Assembly: GCF_014652375.1 (NCBI RefSeq)
Contig: NZ_BMYR01000007.1
Coordinates: forward strand, 62,001-126,000
DNA length: 64,000 nt
Origin: Alishewanella tabrizica
GTDB taxonomy: Bacteria; Pseudomonadota; Gammaproteobacteria; Enterobacterales; Alteromonadaceae
Reading direction: 5' to 3'
Made by a program: the position numbers and the translations under genes. Below, in pieces: positions 55,614 through 64,000 of this stretch (within the stretch, counting starts at the first letter, position 1; each line of letters starts with the position of its first letter). The notes under the pieces are model-generated. The model worked only from the letters and a program-made list of their open reading frames with translations, made no database searches and was not told where the DNA came from.

Positions 55614-56471
55614 TTAAACGCTCCAGCCTAAGCTGAACTCATCGGGTTTAACGTCTGTTTCTAAGGCAAGATTACCAAATAATTCGTGTTCTACTGATTG
55701 GAGTAAACTTTGATAACCACCACTTAGATTGGCACGAAGTTCTCTTGAATCAATAAAATACGCGGCACGTTGGCCATGATAGTCAACAGGATCGCCTAAC
55801 TGATGAAACTTGATACCAACATAGCTTAAACTTTTTGCTAAACGAGGCTCCATCATAACAAAGCCATAATAGCGTTTAGTTTTAAATGACATCGCCACCG
55901 CCGACATATACAAACAAATCGCGATGTAAGGGAAACAACGAAGCTCAGTAGCTGAAAAAGTATTGGGATCAATGGCACCTGTCGCCGCGCCAGCAAATTT
56001 ATCAATAGACCGTTTTCTAAAAGCCGCGGGGACCGCTAAGCGCGAAATTTCACAAATTTCATTTCGTTCAAAGCGCCCAGGATAAATCTGTTTATCGGTT
56101 ATGGCATGCGAACAAAATTCTTCAATGGGCAGTAGTTGTTGAGCAGATTTTGAGTAAATAAGCCTAACAGTACCTGCTAGGTTGCCCGAGTTTAGATGTC
56201 TAACAAAGCAATGAATTGAATGCGCATCAAAACCGTCTTTTTCTTGATGTGTTGCGTTTGGTTCTTCAAAACTTAATTCTTCGCAATATACCTGATAACG
56301 TAATTTGTACACTTCATCACGTAGGGCATCTGTGTTAGCGATAGTGGGCATTAAAAATTTTGAAAAGTGCTCAGAAATGTTTCTTGCGTCTTTGCTGGCT
56401 ACTGCGGACATCGCTTTTTTAACCACGCCACCTATGACAGGTGCATTCGCAAATTGACTTATTTTCTTCAT
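55614..56471 (-). CDS. PEP-CTERM/exosortase-associated acyltransferase (autoinducer-synthase-like)
   Basis: A 285-residue GNAT-fold protein related to LuxI-type acyl-homoserine-lactone synthases. The region LRDEVYKLRYQVYCEELSFE carries the conserved Arg/Tyr start of that fold, followed by GLAGTVRLIYSK-like (NLAGTVRLIYSKSAQQLLPI) and FERNEICEISRLAVPAAFRK. It is the TIGR03694 type and occurs with PEP-CTERM/exosortase genes; its product is unknown. It may make an acylated signal or modify a sorted protein with the ThiF-like enzyme. Confidence 0.88.
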   Translation of the reverse strand: MKKISQFANAPVIGGVVKKAMSAVASKDARNISEHFSKFLMPTIANTDALRDEVYKLRYQVYCEELSFEEPNATHQEKDGFDAHSIHCFVRHLNSGNLAGTVRLIYSKSAQQLLPIEEFCSHAITDKQIYPGRFERNEICEISRLAVPAAFRKRSIDKFAGAATGAIDPNTFSATELRCFPYIAICLYMSAVAMSFKTKRYYGFVMMEPRLAKSLSYVGIKFHQLGDPVDYHGQRAAYFIDSRELRANLSGGYQSLLQSVEHELFGNLALETDVKPDEFSLGWSV

Positions 56472-56659
56472 AAATGCCTCTGAATAGCAATGTTGCCATT
56501 ATTACTTAACAGCGCGTGATAATTCTCGCTCAATTGCGTCAAAATACCCATTGATGAGTATGGAGTGAAAATCGTTTTTTTTGCCAGCTTACGCAAGCAA
56601 AATATTTTTTATTAATATAATATCCACTTATTCTAGAGTAATTGATAGTGGTAAATTGC

Positions 56660-57415
56660 ATGCTATTTACAAAAACTATTTTTTTATTTATCGTTTTTTT
56701 GTATTCAACAACCGTTTTTGCTCAGCTCGCCACTACTGTTAAGCAAATAAAACCTTCAATTGTTGCTATTGGCATCCATAATCCCTCAGCAACGCCCAGA
56801 GTTAAACTGGTTGGCACCGGCTTTGTTGTGTCTCCGGGAAATCGAATTGTTACTAATTTTCATGTTATTAGCGCACCATTAAATGATAGAGAACTCGAAA
56901 CCTATGTGGTTATTTCGGGCTCAGGCACGCAGTTATTGCAACATTCTATTATGGCTCAAACCGTCTCACCTGCTCATGATTTAGCCGTATTAACTATTGA
57001 AAAAACACTGCCTGCATTATCGCTTAAAGCCAACAACGCACTACTTGATGAAGGAGAAGACATTGCCTTTACGGGGTTTCCCATAACGCAGGTTTTGGGA
57101 TTATACCCAGCCACGCACCGAGGTATAGTGGCTGCACACACGCCCGTGGCTATACCTGTAGATCATTCAAGTAATCTGCATGCGGCCGCAATACGCCGTT
57201 TAGCCGCCCCCTATTTAGTTTATCAATTAGATGCGGTGGCTTATCCGGGTAACAGTGGCAGCCCATTATATTTACCCAGTACTGGTGAAGTGATTGGCGT
57301 GATTAATATGGTGCACGTTAAATCGACACGGGAAGCGGTATTAAGCGATCCAAGCGGTATTAGCTATGCCATCCCTGTAGAACATTTAAAGGCATTATTA
57401 CGGGAAAATCGTTGA
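56660..57415 (+). CDS. Secreted trypsin-like (S1/HtrA-type) serine protease
   Basis: About 251 residues. A signal peptide (FIVFLYSTTVFA) precedes a protease domain with the full triad: His in VTNFHVIS (about 66), Asp in AHDLAVLTI (about 106) and Ser in GNSGSPLYL (about 198). There is no PDZ domain. The longer frame begins with TTG 56642; ATG 56660 directly starts the signal peptide and is preferred. Its stop overlaps the prsK start (TGATG), so protease and sensor kinase are made together. It may degrade a periplasmic regulator or process envelope proteins. Confidence 0.85.
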   Translation: MLFTKTIFLFIVFLYSTTVFAQLATTVKQIKPSIVAIGIHNPSATPRVKLVGTGFVVSPGNRIVTNFHVISAPLNDRELETYVVISGSGTQLLQHSIMAQTVSPAHDLAVLTIEKTLPALSLKANNALLDEGEDIAFTGFPITQVLGLYPATHRGIVAAHTPVAIPVDHSSNLHAAAIRRLAAPYLVYQLDAVAYPGNSGSPLYLPSTGEVIGVINMVHVKSTREAVLSDPSGISYAIPVEHLKALLRENR

Positions 57416-59484
57416 TGGCATTTTGGGACACCTTTTTACCAGAGCGGATTGGCTTTGGTTTTGCCGCAGTAGCGTATCTCGTTTTATGTTTACTCATATT
57501 AACGACCAAGAGTCGTAATGTTCCCAAAACATTGTTGCTGGGATTTTTTTTCAGCAGTTTTCTCTGGGCAGTACACTATGCAGTTTGGGTAAATAGCTCT
57601 TACAATTCTGCTTTCTCTCACTTTTTTGAAATTACACGCCAATTAATGTTGGTGTTATTTTTATTTTCAGCCTTAAATAAACACACTAATTTGAAACACT
57701 TTTTGCAACAACCTTACAGCGTTGTTAGCGGCATATGTGCATTGATTTGGTTTGTTTGCTGTGTATTCTTGTCTCTTGAAGAAAGCATACTTTTTACCGG
57801 TTATCTGGCTTTTTGTGTTTTATCCTTAGCATTACTCGAAGCGCTATATCGCAAAGCGGCAATAACTGAACGTTGGCAATACAAACCTTTGTTGATTGCA
57901 CTTGCTGTTATCATCGTTTTCGATTTTGTATTACTGGCTGAATCTGCGCTCTTTGTCAGAATTGACACGCATTTATGGCAAGCGCGCGGTTTTGTGTTTG
58001 CCTTAATGACGCCCTTTTTAATTATTTCGATCAAACGCATACAGGCTTGGGGGATCAATGTGTACATCTCCCGCGATATTGTGTTGCAAAGTACCCTAGT
58101 TATGGCCGCAGGCATTTACCTGTGCTTGTTGGCCGTAACCGGTTTTTATTTACGCTATATTGGCGGCAGTTGGTCGGAGTTATTGCAAACCAGCTTTATT
58201 GTGCTGGGTTTTGCCTTAATGTTGCTGCTGATCCTTTCTGGTACCATTCGCCGCCGCCTTAAAGTGTTTATTGAAAAACACTTTTTTGCCAATCGGTTTG
58301 ATTATCGTGAGCAATGGCTGAAACTGACCTCTGGGCTTCGGCAAATTGATATTAGCCAAGCCGATCGGCATCAGCGTATTTTGCAAGTGTGGCTGCAAAG
58401 TATCAACTATAGCCAAGGCGCCATTGTGCAATACCGGCCGCATGGTGAATTAAAAACCTTGGCCTTACAGCAACGTGGCGAGTTAACAGAAGCCGAGCAG
58501 CAGTTGTTGCAGCGCTATCAACACCTTTATGCTTCGCAAAATTGGCAAATTGATCTAAGCGAACCGCAGGGTGCGCTTACGGCCGGCTTGCCTGACGAGC
58601 AGCTTAAACTGCAATTGCTGCTTCCAATCAGAACCAAAGAGGGTTTATGGGGCGTGTGTTTAATGCGTGCCGAAAAGGAGCATAAATTGCGCTTAAACTG
58701 GGAGCTTCGTGATTATTTGTTTGTGGTATCTGAGCAAATTGCCGCACTGCTTTTATTAATGCAGCACAGTGATAAATTAAGTGAAAACGCGCAGTTTATT
58801 GCGTTTAGCAGGATGTCAGCCTTTGTGGTCCACGATTTAAAAAATGTGAAAGCGCAATTAGATTTAATGCTTCGTAATGCCAAAAAACACAAACATAATC
58901 CTGAATTTATTGATGATAGCTTTATTACCTTAGAAGCAATGCAACAACGGCTTGATCATATGTTGCTACAACTCACCAATAAACAGCAGGATGAACAACC
59001 CTTACGCAGTTTTTCGGTGGCCACTGTATTACGTCACGTAATCAACGAACGCTGCGCTGCAAAACAGCCACAGCCTCAGCTAAGTGTGATCCAAGACGCA
59101 GAATTAACTCTCGATGGTCATCGCTTTGCCAATGTAATGTTTCATTTACTTGATAACGCCCAACATGCGACATCGGATACTGGCCGTATTACCGTGACGC
59201 TGCAGCATAACGATACGGATGTGCTGATTCACATTGCGGATACCGGCTGTGGCATGAGCGAGGAGTTTATTGCAAACCGCTTGTTTAAACCCTTTGATAC
59301 CACCAAAGGCAATGCGGGCATGGGGATCGGCGTTTATGATGCGCAAACCTTTATTGAGCAAGCCGGCGGTTCGATAAAAGTCAGCAGTGTGTTGAACGAG
59401 GGAACTACCTTTAGCATTCAACTTCCGTTACACTTTAGTAAAACCAATAGCTCAGCAGGTTCGCTGTTGGCACAAGGAAGATAA
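57415..59484 (+). CDS. prsK: XrtA/PEP-CTERM system histidine kinase PrsK
   Basis: About 690 residues. Nine or so N-terminal membrane helices form the sensor (residues about 5-290). A GAF-like middle (about 310-455) is followed by the phospho-acceptor His in FVVHDLKNVKAQL (about 472), and by the ATPase domain with N-box LLDNAQHAT, G1 DTGCGMSE and G2 GNAGMGIGVY. The layout matches PrsK of exosortase A loci. ATG 57415 overlaps the protease stop. Its partner is encoded 3 bases downstream. Confidence 0.93.
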   Translation: MAFWDTFLPERIGFGFAAVAYLVLCLLILTTKSRNVPKTLLLGFFFSSFLWAVHYAVWVNSSYNSAFSHFFEITRQLMLVLFLFSALNKHTNLKHFLQQPYSVVSGICALIWFVCCVFLSLEESILFTGYLAFCVLSLALLEALYRKAAITERWQYKPLLIALAVIIVFDFVLLAESALFVRIDTHLWQARGFVFALMTPFLIISIKRIQAWGINVYISRDIVLQSTLVMAAGIYLCLLAVTGFYLRYIGGSWSELLQTSFIVLGFALMLLLILSGTIRRRLKVFIEKHFFANRFDYREQWLKLTSGLRQIDISQADRHQRILQVWLQSINYSQGAIVQYRPHGELKTLALQQRGELTEAEQQLLQRYQHLYASQNWQIDLSEPQGALTAGLPDEQLKLQLLLPIRTKEGLWGVCLMRAEKEHKLRLNWELRDYLFVVSEQIAALLLLMQHSDKLSENAQFIAFSRMSAFVVHDLKNVKAQLDLMLRNAKKHKHNPEFIDDSFITLEAMQQRLDHMLLQLTNKQQDEQPLRSFSVATVLRHVINERCAAKQPQPQLSVIQDAELTLDGHRFANVMFHLLDNAQHATSDTGRITVTLQHNDTDVLIHIADTGCGMSEEFIANRLFKPFDTTKGNAGMGIGVYDAQTFIEQAGGSIKVSSVLNEGTTFSIQLPLHFSKTNSSAGSLLAQGR

Positions 59485-59487
59485 AAC

Positions 59488-60867
59488 ATGAATACTGTTT
59501 TGGTAATAGAAGATGATATTGGGATCCAGAAGCAGCTTAAATGGAGCCTAAGTGACTACGAGCTAGTATTTGCAGGTGATCGCCAACAAGCCATGACGCA
59601 ATTGCGCCGTTATGAACCGGCAGTAGTGACCTTAGATCTCGGTTTACCGCCTGATCCCGCGAATGCCACCGAAGGATTAGCCTGTTTAAGCGAGATCCTT
59701 AGTGCCTTACCAGAAACCAAAGTTATTGTGTTAACAGGAAGCACGGATAATAACCATGCTTTACAAGCTATCGCCCTGGGTGCCTACGATTACTATCAAA
59801 AACCGATTGATGCCGATGTACTAACCATTATTTTGCAACGAGCCTTTAAACTGGCCCAGTTGGAAAAAGAAAACCACGCGCTTAGGGCAAGTAGTCAGCA
59901 ACAAGCCGATATAATTGGTAATAGCGAAGTCATTCAAAAAGCCTGCCGTACCGTTGAAAAAATTGCGCCAACCGAAATCACCACATTATTACTGGGCGAA
60001 AGTGGCACAGGAAAAGAAGTGTTTGCCCGCGCTATTCATAAACAAAGCCGCCGCGCTGATAAACCTTTTATTGCTATTAACTGTGCCTCTATTCCAGAGA
60101 ACTTGTTAGAAAGCGAGTTGTTTGGTTATGAGAAAGGTGCCTTCACTGGTGCGGGTAAAACCACACTTGGAAAAATTGAATGTGCTAATGGCGGCACATT
60201 GTTACTTGATGAAATTGGCGATATGCCTCTTAGCTTACAAGCAAAAATGCTACGTTTTTTGCAAGAGCGTGTGATTGAACGGGTGGGCGGACGTAGCGAA
60301 ATTGAAGTAGATGTGCGTGTTATTTGTGCTACCCATCGTGATTTACAAGAGATGGTGGCACAGCAAAGCTTCCGTGAAGATTTATTCTACCGCGTAAGTG
60401 AAATTGTGCTGCGTATACCGCCACTGCGTAATCGTGGGCACGATATTATCATTATTGCTAAAGCTCTACTGCATCGCTTTAACCAAGAGTATAAAACCCA
60501 AATACAGGGGTTTACTGAATGCGCGACCAATGCCATGTTAGCGCATTCTTGGCCAGGCAATATTCGTGAGTTACAAAACAAATTAAAGTCGGCCGTGATT
60601 TTAGCCGAAGCGAAATTTATCAGTGCTGACGATCTTAATCTCAGAGCAGGGCAAAGTCCGGTTAAGATGCAAACACTACGGCAAATTCGCGAGCAAGCAG
60701 AATCTGAAGGGATCCGCCAAGCCTATATGTTGTCGAGCAATAATTTATCGAAAACGGCAGACTTACTGGGCGTTACTCGGCCTACCCTGTATGCCTTAAT
60801 CGATAAATATAAATTGTATGATTTACGTAGCGCCGACGCAGATAACGGCAATGCACTTCCCTCGTAA
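59488..60867 (+). CDS. prsR: Sigma54-dependent response regulator PrsR
   Basis: 459 residues. The receiver domain has its phospho-acceptor Asp in VVTLDLGLPPD (about 50) and Lys in YYQKPIDADV. The AAA+ domain has Walker A LLLGESGTGKE (about 170) and the sigma54-contacting loop GAFTGA (about 217). The C-terminal Fis-type helix-turn-helix ends the protein (SKTADLLGVTRPTLYALIDK). PrsR is reported to activate PEP-CTERM genes with RpoN, and the promoter at 54629-54644 is a likely target. It follows prsK by 3 bases. Confidence 0.95.
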   Translation: MNTVLVIEDDIGIQKQLKWSLSDYELVFAGDRQQAMTQLRRYEPAVVTLDLGLPPDPANATEGLACLSEILSALPETKVIVLTGSTDNNHALQAIALGAYDYYQKPIDADVLTIILQRAFKLAQLEKENHALRASSQQQADIIGNSEVIQKACRTVEKIAPTEITTLLLGESGTGKEVFARAIHKQSRRADKPFIAINCASIPENLLESELFGYEKGAFTGAGKTTLGKIECANGGTLLLDEIGDMPLSLQAKMLRFLQERVIERVGGRSEIEVDVRVICATHRDLQEMVAQQSFREDLFYRVSEIVLRIPPLRNRGHDIIIIAKALLHRFNQEYKTQIQGFTECATNAMLAHSWPGNIRELQNKLKSAVILAEAKFISADDLNLRAGQSPVKMQTLRQIREQAESEGIRQAYMLSSNNLSKTADLLGVTRPTLYALIDKYKLYDLRSADADNGNALPS

Positions 60868-60887
60868 ACAAGGTTATTTTTAAGATC

Positions 60888-61880
60888 ATGTCATCTTTAC
60901 GCGTTGCATTGTTGGGTTATGGCTATGCCGGAAAAACCTTTCACGCGCCCTTGATACAAAGCTGCTCTGCGCTATCGTTAACGCATATTGGTTCACGTCA
61001 AGGGCAAGTATTACAACAGGCTGTTGGCAACCAGATTAGGGTGGAAGCCGACATCTCGGCTTTAATTTCTCATCCCCACATTGATATTGTTGTGATTGCT
61101 ACCCCTAATGCCAGCCATTTCAGTTTAGCCGAGGCCGCCCTAAACGCCGGTAAGCATGTTGTGGTTGATAAGCCCTTTACCCTAACCTTTGCCGAAGCCA
61201 CGCGCTTGTGCGAGCTTGCTGTGCACAATAATCGTTTATTATCCGTTTTTCATAATCGGCGCTACGATGACGACTTTATCACGCTGCAACAGCATATAAA
61301 CACCGGCACTTACGGCACCGTGCAGTCCCTCACATCACGCTTTGATCGTTATCGACCCGAGGTACGACAACGCTGGCGCGAGCAAGCCGTTCCAGGTGCG
61401 GGGTTATGGTACGATTTAGGCCCACATTTATTGGATCAAGCACTGCTTTTATTTGGTGAGCCGCTGCGCCTTAGCGGCCATATTCAGATCCGCCGAATTG
61501 GGGCAACGGTTGATGATGAATTTGCCATTACCTTACATTATGCGCAGCATCAGGTGCATTTACAGGCTTCGATGCTGCAAGCCAGCCCAACGCCGCGCTT
61601 TGAATTACAGGGTAGCAAAGGACACTGGCAGTGCCTGGGGCTAGATCCACAAGAAGAGCAATTGAAAGCAGGGTTAACGCCTTTAGCGCCCAATTGGGGG
61701 ATAAGGCCTGATGCGGCGTTAGAAAGTGGCGCTGCCGTATTATCGCGCGGAGGCTATCAGCAGTATTACGCGCAATTGGCTGCAGCCATTCAAGGTGAAG
61801 CCGCGAATCCCGTTCCCGCCAGGCAAGCAGCCAGAGTGATGTATTGGTTAGAACTCGCGAAAAATCAGCTGATTATGTAG
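60888..61880 (+). CDS. Gfo/Idh/MocA family oxidoreductase (YdgJ-like)
   Basis: A 330-residue NAD(P)-dependent oxidoreductase. The Rossmann motif is VALLGYGYAGKTFHAPLI (residues 5-22). The catalytic Lys is in HVVVDKPFTLTFAEA (about 95), followed by GLWYDLGPHLLDQAL with the active-site Asp/His. The overall sequence resembles YdgJ-type enzymes of unclear sugar or inositol substrate. It starts 20 bases after prsR and may be co-transcribed, but it is not a typical exosortase locus member. Confidence 0.9.
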   Translation: MSSLRVALLGYGYAGKTFHAPLIQSCSALSLTHIGSRQGQVLQQAVGNQIRVEADISALISHPHIDIVVIATPNASHFSLAEAALNAGKHVVVDKPFTLTFAEATRLCELAVHNNRLLSVFHNRRYDDDFITLQQHINTGTYGTVQSLTSRFDRYRPEVRQRWREQAVPGAGLWYDLGPHLLDQALLLFGEPLRLSGHIQIRRIGATVDDEFAITLHYAQHQVHLQASMLQASPTPRFELQGSKGHWQCLGLDPQEEQLKAGLTPLAPNWGIRPDAALESGAAVLSRGGYQQYYAQLAAAIQGEAANPVPARQAARVMYWLELAKNQLIM

Positions 61881-61932
61881 CGCGTTATGCTCGGTAAGCC
61901 GCATTTTATTACCTTAAACAGGGCTTCTTTAC

Positions 61933-62017
61933 GTAATCGACTTATTTAGGTGATCGACTTATTAACGTGATCGACTTATTTAGGTGATCGACTAATTAAC
62001 GTGATCGACCTATTAAA
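61933..62017. repeat. Tandem 17-bp repeat, five copies
   Basis: Five contiguous units of the form GTGATCGACTTATTWAS (starts at 61933, 61950, 61967, 61984, 62001). Units alternate between ...TTATTTAG and ...TTATTAAC endings, so the true higher-order unit may be 34 bp. GTGATCGACTTATT is nearly constant. Confidence 0.9.
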
Positions 62018-62061
62018 GTAAGCGTTAGGATGTGCCGGGTTACCAAACGTAACCCAGCAAT

Positions 62062-62133
62062 ATTAACTACATGATTTACTAAATGATTAACTACATGATT
62101 AACGGCATGGTTACTGGCATTATTAACGACAAG
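62062..62133. repeat. Degenerate tandem 12-bp repeat, six copies
   Basis: Six 12-base units related to ATTAACTACATG (62062-62073, then every 12 bases). Units 1 and 3 are identical; the others differ at two to five positions. It starts 44 bases after the 17-bp array and has an unrelated unit. Confidence 0.85.
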
Positions 62134-62165
62134 ATTAAATGCCAGCCACCAAGCCAAGCTATACA

Positions 62166-64000
62166 CTAACCGGGCGTTGCCCCTAATTGTTGTAACAGCA
62201 CCACGCCAACTACCACAATGGCAATAACCACTAAAACCAGCGGCCAACGGCTTTTCTTCTCTGCATAAGGATCATGCAATGAGCGTTTAGCGCCAGCAGG
62301 AAGATGGGCTAAACCGGTTAGTGCTGCGCCAAAGGGTAAATTGATTTTAGCGCGCGTATTCATCGCCCAGCCATTCGCATCTAGTAAGGGGCCTAAATTG
62401 CGTCGACGCAACGTTAAAAACGCCATTAACATTGAGGGGGTGGAAATGGCCAGCATCACGCCAATAAACACCAAGGGGATCTGCCACCAGAAAAGGGTAA
62501 ACAACCCAGCAACGATAGCCGCTAACGCAGTACCCAAGGCCCCTATTGCCATACCAAAAGCGGCAAAAATACCGGCAAATTTAGCAATATCAAAGTTGCT
62601 GGGGGCCGCAGCAGGCGCCGCCACGGAATCGGCTACGCCACTGGTGGTTTTCGCTTCTATTTCTTTATCACGCGAGGCAGCAAATTTTTGCACCTGCGCT
62701 TCAATAAATGCAGCCATACGGCGGTAAGGTGACCAAAACGCTTGGCGGATACTGACAGGCTGTGCCACTACTTTGGTTACACTGGCACGCCAATCTCGAC
62801 CTTTGCGATCATAGAATATGCCATTACGCCCAGATACCATCAATTCATCAACATCACCTGCCGTTAAGGCGGCAACAATATTAATTGGCGCCTCGCCCTG
62901 ACGCACACACGTGCAATATACCAAATAACAGCCACTAAAGGGCGCCATGGTGGCATGACGTGCCAAATCTGCAACCTGCAATACAAGCTCACAGCTGCGT
63001 TGATCAAGATATAAGGTACCGGCTTGGAAAATGGCTTTGGTCTCGCCTTGATAAAAATCGCTAAAGGAGACGAAATTACGCAGTAAGGTAACAAGATCAC
63101 GTTGATAACGCACTAACTGCTCTAAAGCCGCTAAGTTATCGGCAAAGGTGCTTGCTGCTAAATCAGCCGTGATTAAAGCCTGCAGTGCCAGCTGGCCATC
63201 ACTGGCTAAAATCTCTTGTATACGCGTTAAGCCAAGGGTGTGTAATGCCGAATCTGGCTTTTGAGCCATCCAATTACGCCATGCGGCTAGCTGTGTTGAT
63301 ACCTGTTGCCAATCGGAGTACGTGAGCTCGGTACAGGTTTTTCCTAATAGCGGCGTTAAAACCTTGGCGCTAAATTGCGCGATTTTTTCAGCCCAAGCTG
63401 GATTTACCCCCGTGGTGAGCGATAACGGTTTGTCTGCCGCAATCGCAGATAGCGGTAAATCTGCAATGTCTTGATCTGCGCCAGCAACAACGCGATTAGC
63501 TAGCGCATCATATAAACCGGCTACAGGGTTTAAGCTGTCTACCGCACGTGCATCAAAGGCCGCTAACTGACAACGTACAAAATAATCATTAATTTTGGCG
63601 TTTACCGATTCAAAAATCGCTACGGCTTCAGCCGTTTCACCCGCCAAAGGACATAATTGCCCTTCACTTTCGGTAAAGGCTGTATGCCAAGCCGCAACAT
63701 GCTCGGCTTGCTGCCAAAACTGGGTCAGCGTATCCTGATTAACCCCTACCCCGCCACTGCGATCCGCTACGCCACCTTGTGTGCTGATGATATCTACCAT
63801 CAGCTGCTGTAGCACGGGATCGGTGGTGAGCTCTGGCATAATCACGCCATCACCATTAAAGTGATCGGCCGAAAACAACCGGGTGCTGTCCTGTAAGTCA
63901 GCCACTTGTATCAACTGATCAGCGTCTTTACCAGAATACGCCAGCACTTGGCGCGCCGCCTCTTTGATCCCTGCCCCTACACTGTCATGTTCAGCAATAC
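62166..64000 (-). CDS. Unknown large membrane protein (5' end outside window)
   Basis: The frame is open from base 64000 down to a stop at 62166, about 611 codons, with good coding character right up to the edge (IKEAARQVLAYSGKDADQL). The start is therefore outside the window; the GTG at 63947 is an internal codon. The first 420 residues seen are soluble and helical. Two or three membrane segments follow about residues 470-540 (FAGIFAAFGMAIGALGTALA; FWWQIPLVFIGVMLAI), with a last helix (WPLVLVVIAIVVVGVVLLQQ) at the C-terminus. I recognise no family. It is convergent with the oxidoreductase gene. Confidence 0.75.
   Translation of the reverse strand, partial: IAEHDSVGAGIKEAARQVLAYSGKDADQLIQVADLQDSTRLFSADHFNGDGVIMPELTTDPVLQQLMVDIISTQGGVADRSGGVGVNQDTLTQFWQQAEHVAAWHTAFTESEGQLCPLAGETAEAVAIFESVNAKINDYFVRCQLAAFDARAVDSLNPVAGLYDALANRVVAGADQDIADLPLSAIAADKPLSLTTGVNPAWAEKIAQFSAKVLTPLLGKTCTELTYSDWQQVSTQLAAWRNWMAQKPDSALHTLGLTRIQEILASDGQLALQALITADLAASTFADNLAALEQLVRYQRDLVTLLRNFVSFSDFYQGETKAIFQAGTLYLDQRSCELVLQVADLARHATMAPFSGCYLVYCTCVRQGEAPINIVAALTAGDVDELMVSGRNGIFYDRKGRDWRASVTKVVAQPVSIRQAFWSPYRRMAAFIEAQVQKFAASRDKEIEAKTTSGVADSVAAPAAAPSNFDIAKFAGIFAAFGMAIGALGTALAAIVAGLFTLFWWQIPLVFIGVMLAISTPSMLMAFLTLRRRNLGPLLDANGWAMNTRAKINLPFGAALTGLAHLPAGAKRSLHDPYAEKKSRWPLVLVVIAIVVVGVVLLQQLGATPG

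Larger units (their letters stand above)
61881..62165. other. Repeat-bearing spacer between convergent genes
   Basis: No gene is supported here. The spacer contains two tandem arrays, listed separately. A short minus-strand frame through the second array encodes a repeating Asn-His-Val-Val pattern but has no ribosome binding site and overlaps the flanking gene. Confidence 0.7.

Noticed and set aside
56535..56550. TGGGTATTTTGACGCA on the minus strand before the acyltransferase gene as a sigma54 promoter
   Set aside because: The spacing fits, but both elements deviate from consensus. It is worth testing only if PrsR is shown to control this gene.
61996..62247. 83-residue minus-strand ORF through the 12-bp repeats, encoding repeated Asn-His-Val-Val
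   Set aside because: The repeating peptide is a by-product of the 12-bp repeat. The ORF overlaps the end of the unknown membrane protein gene and has no ribosome binding site.
63947..63947. GTG at 63947 as the start of the unknown protein
   Set aside because: The same frame continues with good coding character to the window edge, and no Shine-Dalgarno sequence precedes this GTG.

Overview
The window looks like chromosomal DNA of a gammaproteobacterium of the Alteromonadales/Chromatiaceae type. Rheinheimera, Arsukibacterium or Alishewanella are my best guesses, inferred from protein flavour and gene order and not proven. Base composition is moderate but patchy.

Most of the window (about 5.9-60.9 kb) is one very large exopolysaccharide locus of the exosortase A (XrtA)/PEP-CTERM type. 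The left flank is ordinary: the ybbP-ybbA/tesA divergon (1-3323), an unknown membrane-anchored protein (3389-4678), and a minus-strand tRNA array of two Ala(GGC) and four Glu(UUC) genes plus a decayed tRNA-Glu copy. A near-consensus sigma70 promoter precedes the array.

The core (5.9-19.2 kb) carries an ExeA-like ATPase, then a leftward operon of Wza-type export lipoprotein, Wzz-type chain-length protein, tyrosine autokinase and outer-membrane beta-barrel protein. A rightward operon encodes the initiating sugar transferase, deacetylase, FemAB-like protein, glycosyltransferases and the exosortase, which is fused to an EpsI domain. From 19.2 to 27.1 kb follow an amidotransferase, more glycosyltransferases, a CapK/PaaK-like ligase, a 27-residue membrane microprotein and an O-antigen-ligase-like protein.

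An AT-rich accessory block (27.1-34.4 kb) holds a frameshifted GT2 gene, the flippase on the opposite strand, an ATP-grasp/low-molecular-weight phosphatase fusion, a WalW-like deacetylase, a GT2 and a sulfotransferase. From 34.4 to 50.5 kb lie an acyltransferase-like protein, the two exosortase-associated hydrolases, a triple-VanZ membrane protein, a beta-helix protein, tviB-tviC (HexNAc uronate synthesis), an MBOAT/SGNH O-acetylation pair, and the decarboxylase/acyl-CoA ligase/ACP set. A broken tandem duplication surrounds tviBC.

The sorting and regulatory side (50.6-60.9 kb) has the PrsT-type TPR lipoprotein, one PEP-CTERM substrate with a good sigma54 promoter, a ThiF-like enzyme, an autoinducer-synthase-like acyltransferase, a trypsin-like protease and the PrsK/PrsR two-component system. 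PrsR is a sigma54 activator, so that promoter is a plausible direct target. The right flank has a Gfo/Idh/MocA oxidoreductase, a spacer with two tandem repeat arrays, and an unknown membrane protein cut by the window edge.

Together the genes would build an acidic polysaccharide, probably O-acetylated and possibly sulfated and amidated. They would export it through a Wza/Wzz/Wzx/Wzy-type route and sort PEP-CTERM proteins in the same envelope. Family names come from recalled motifs and gene order; no database search was run.
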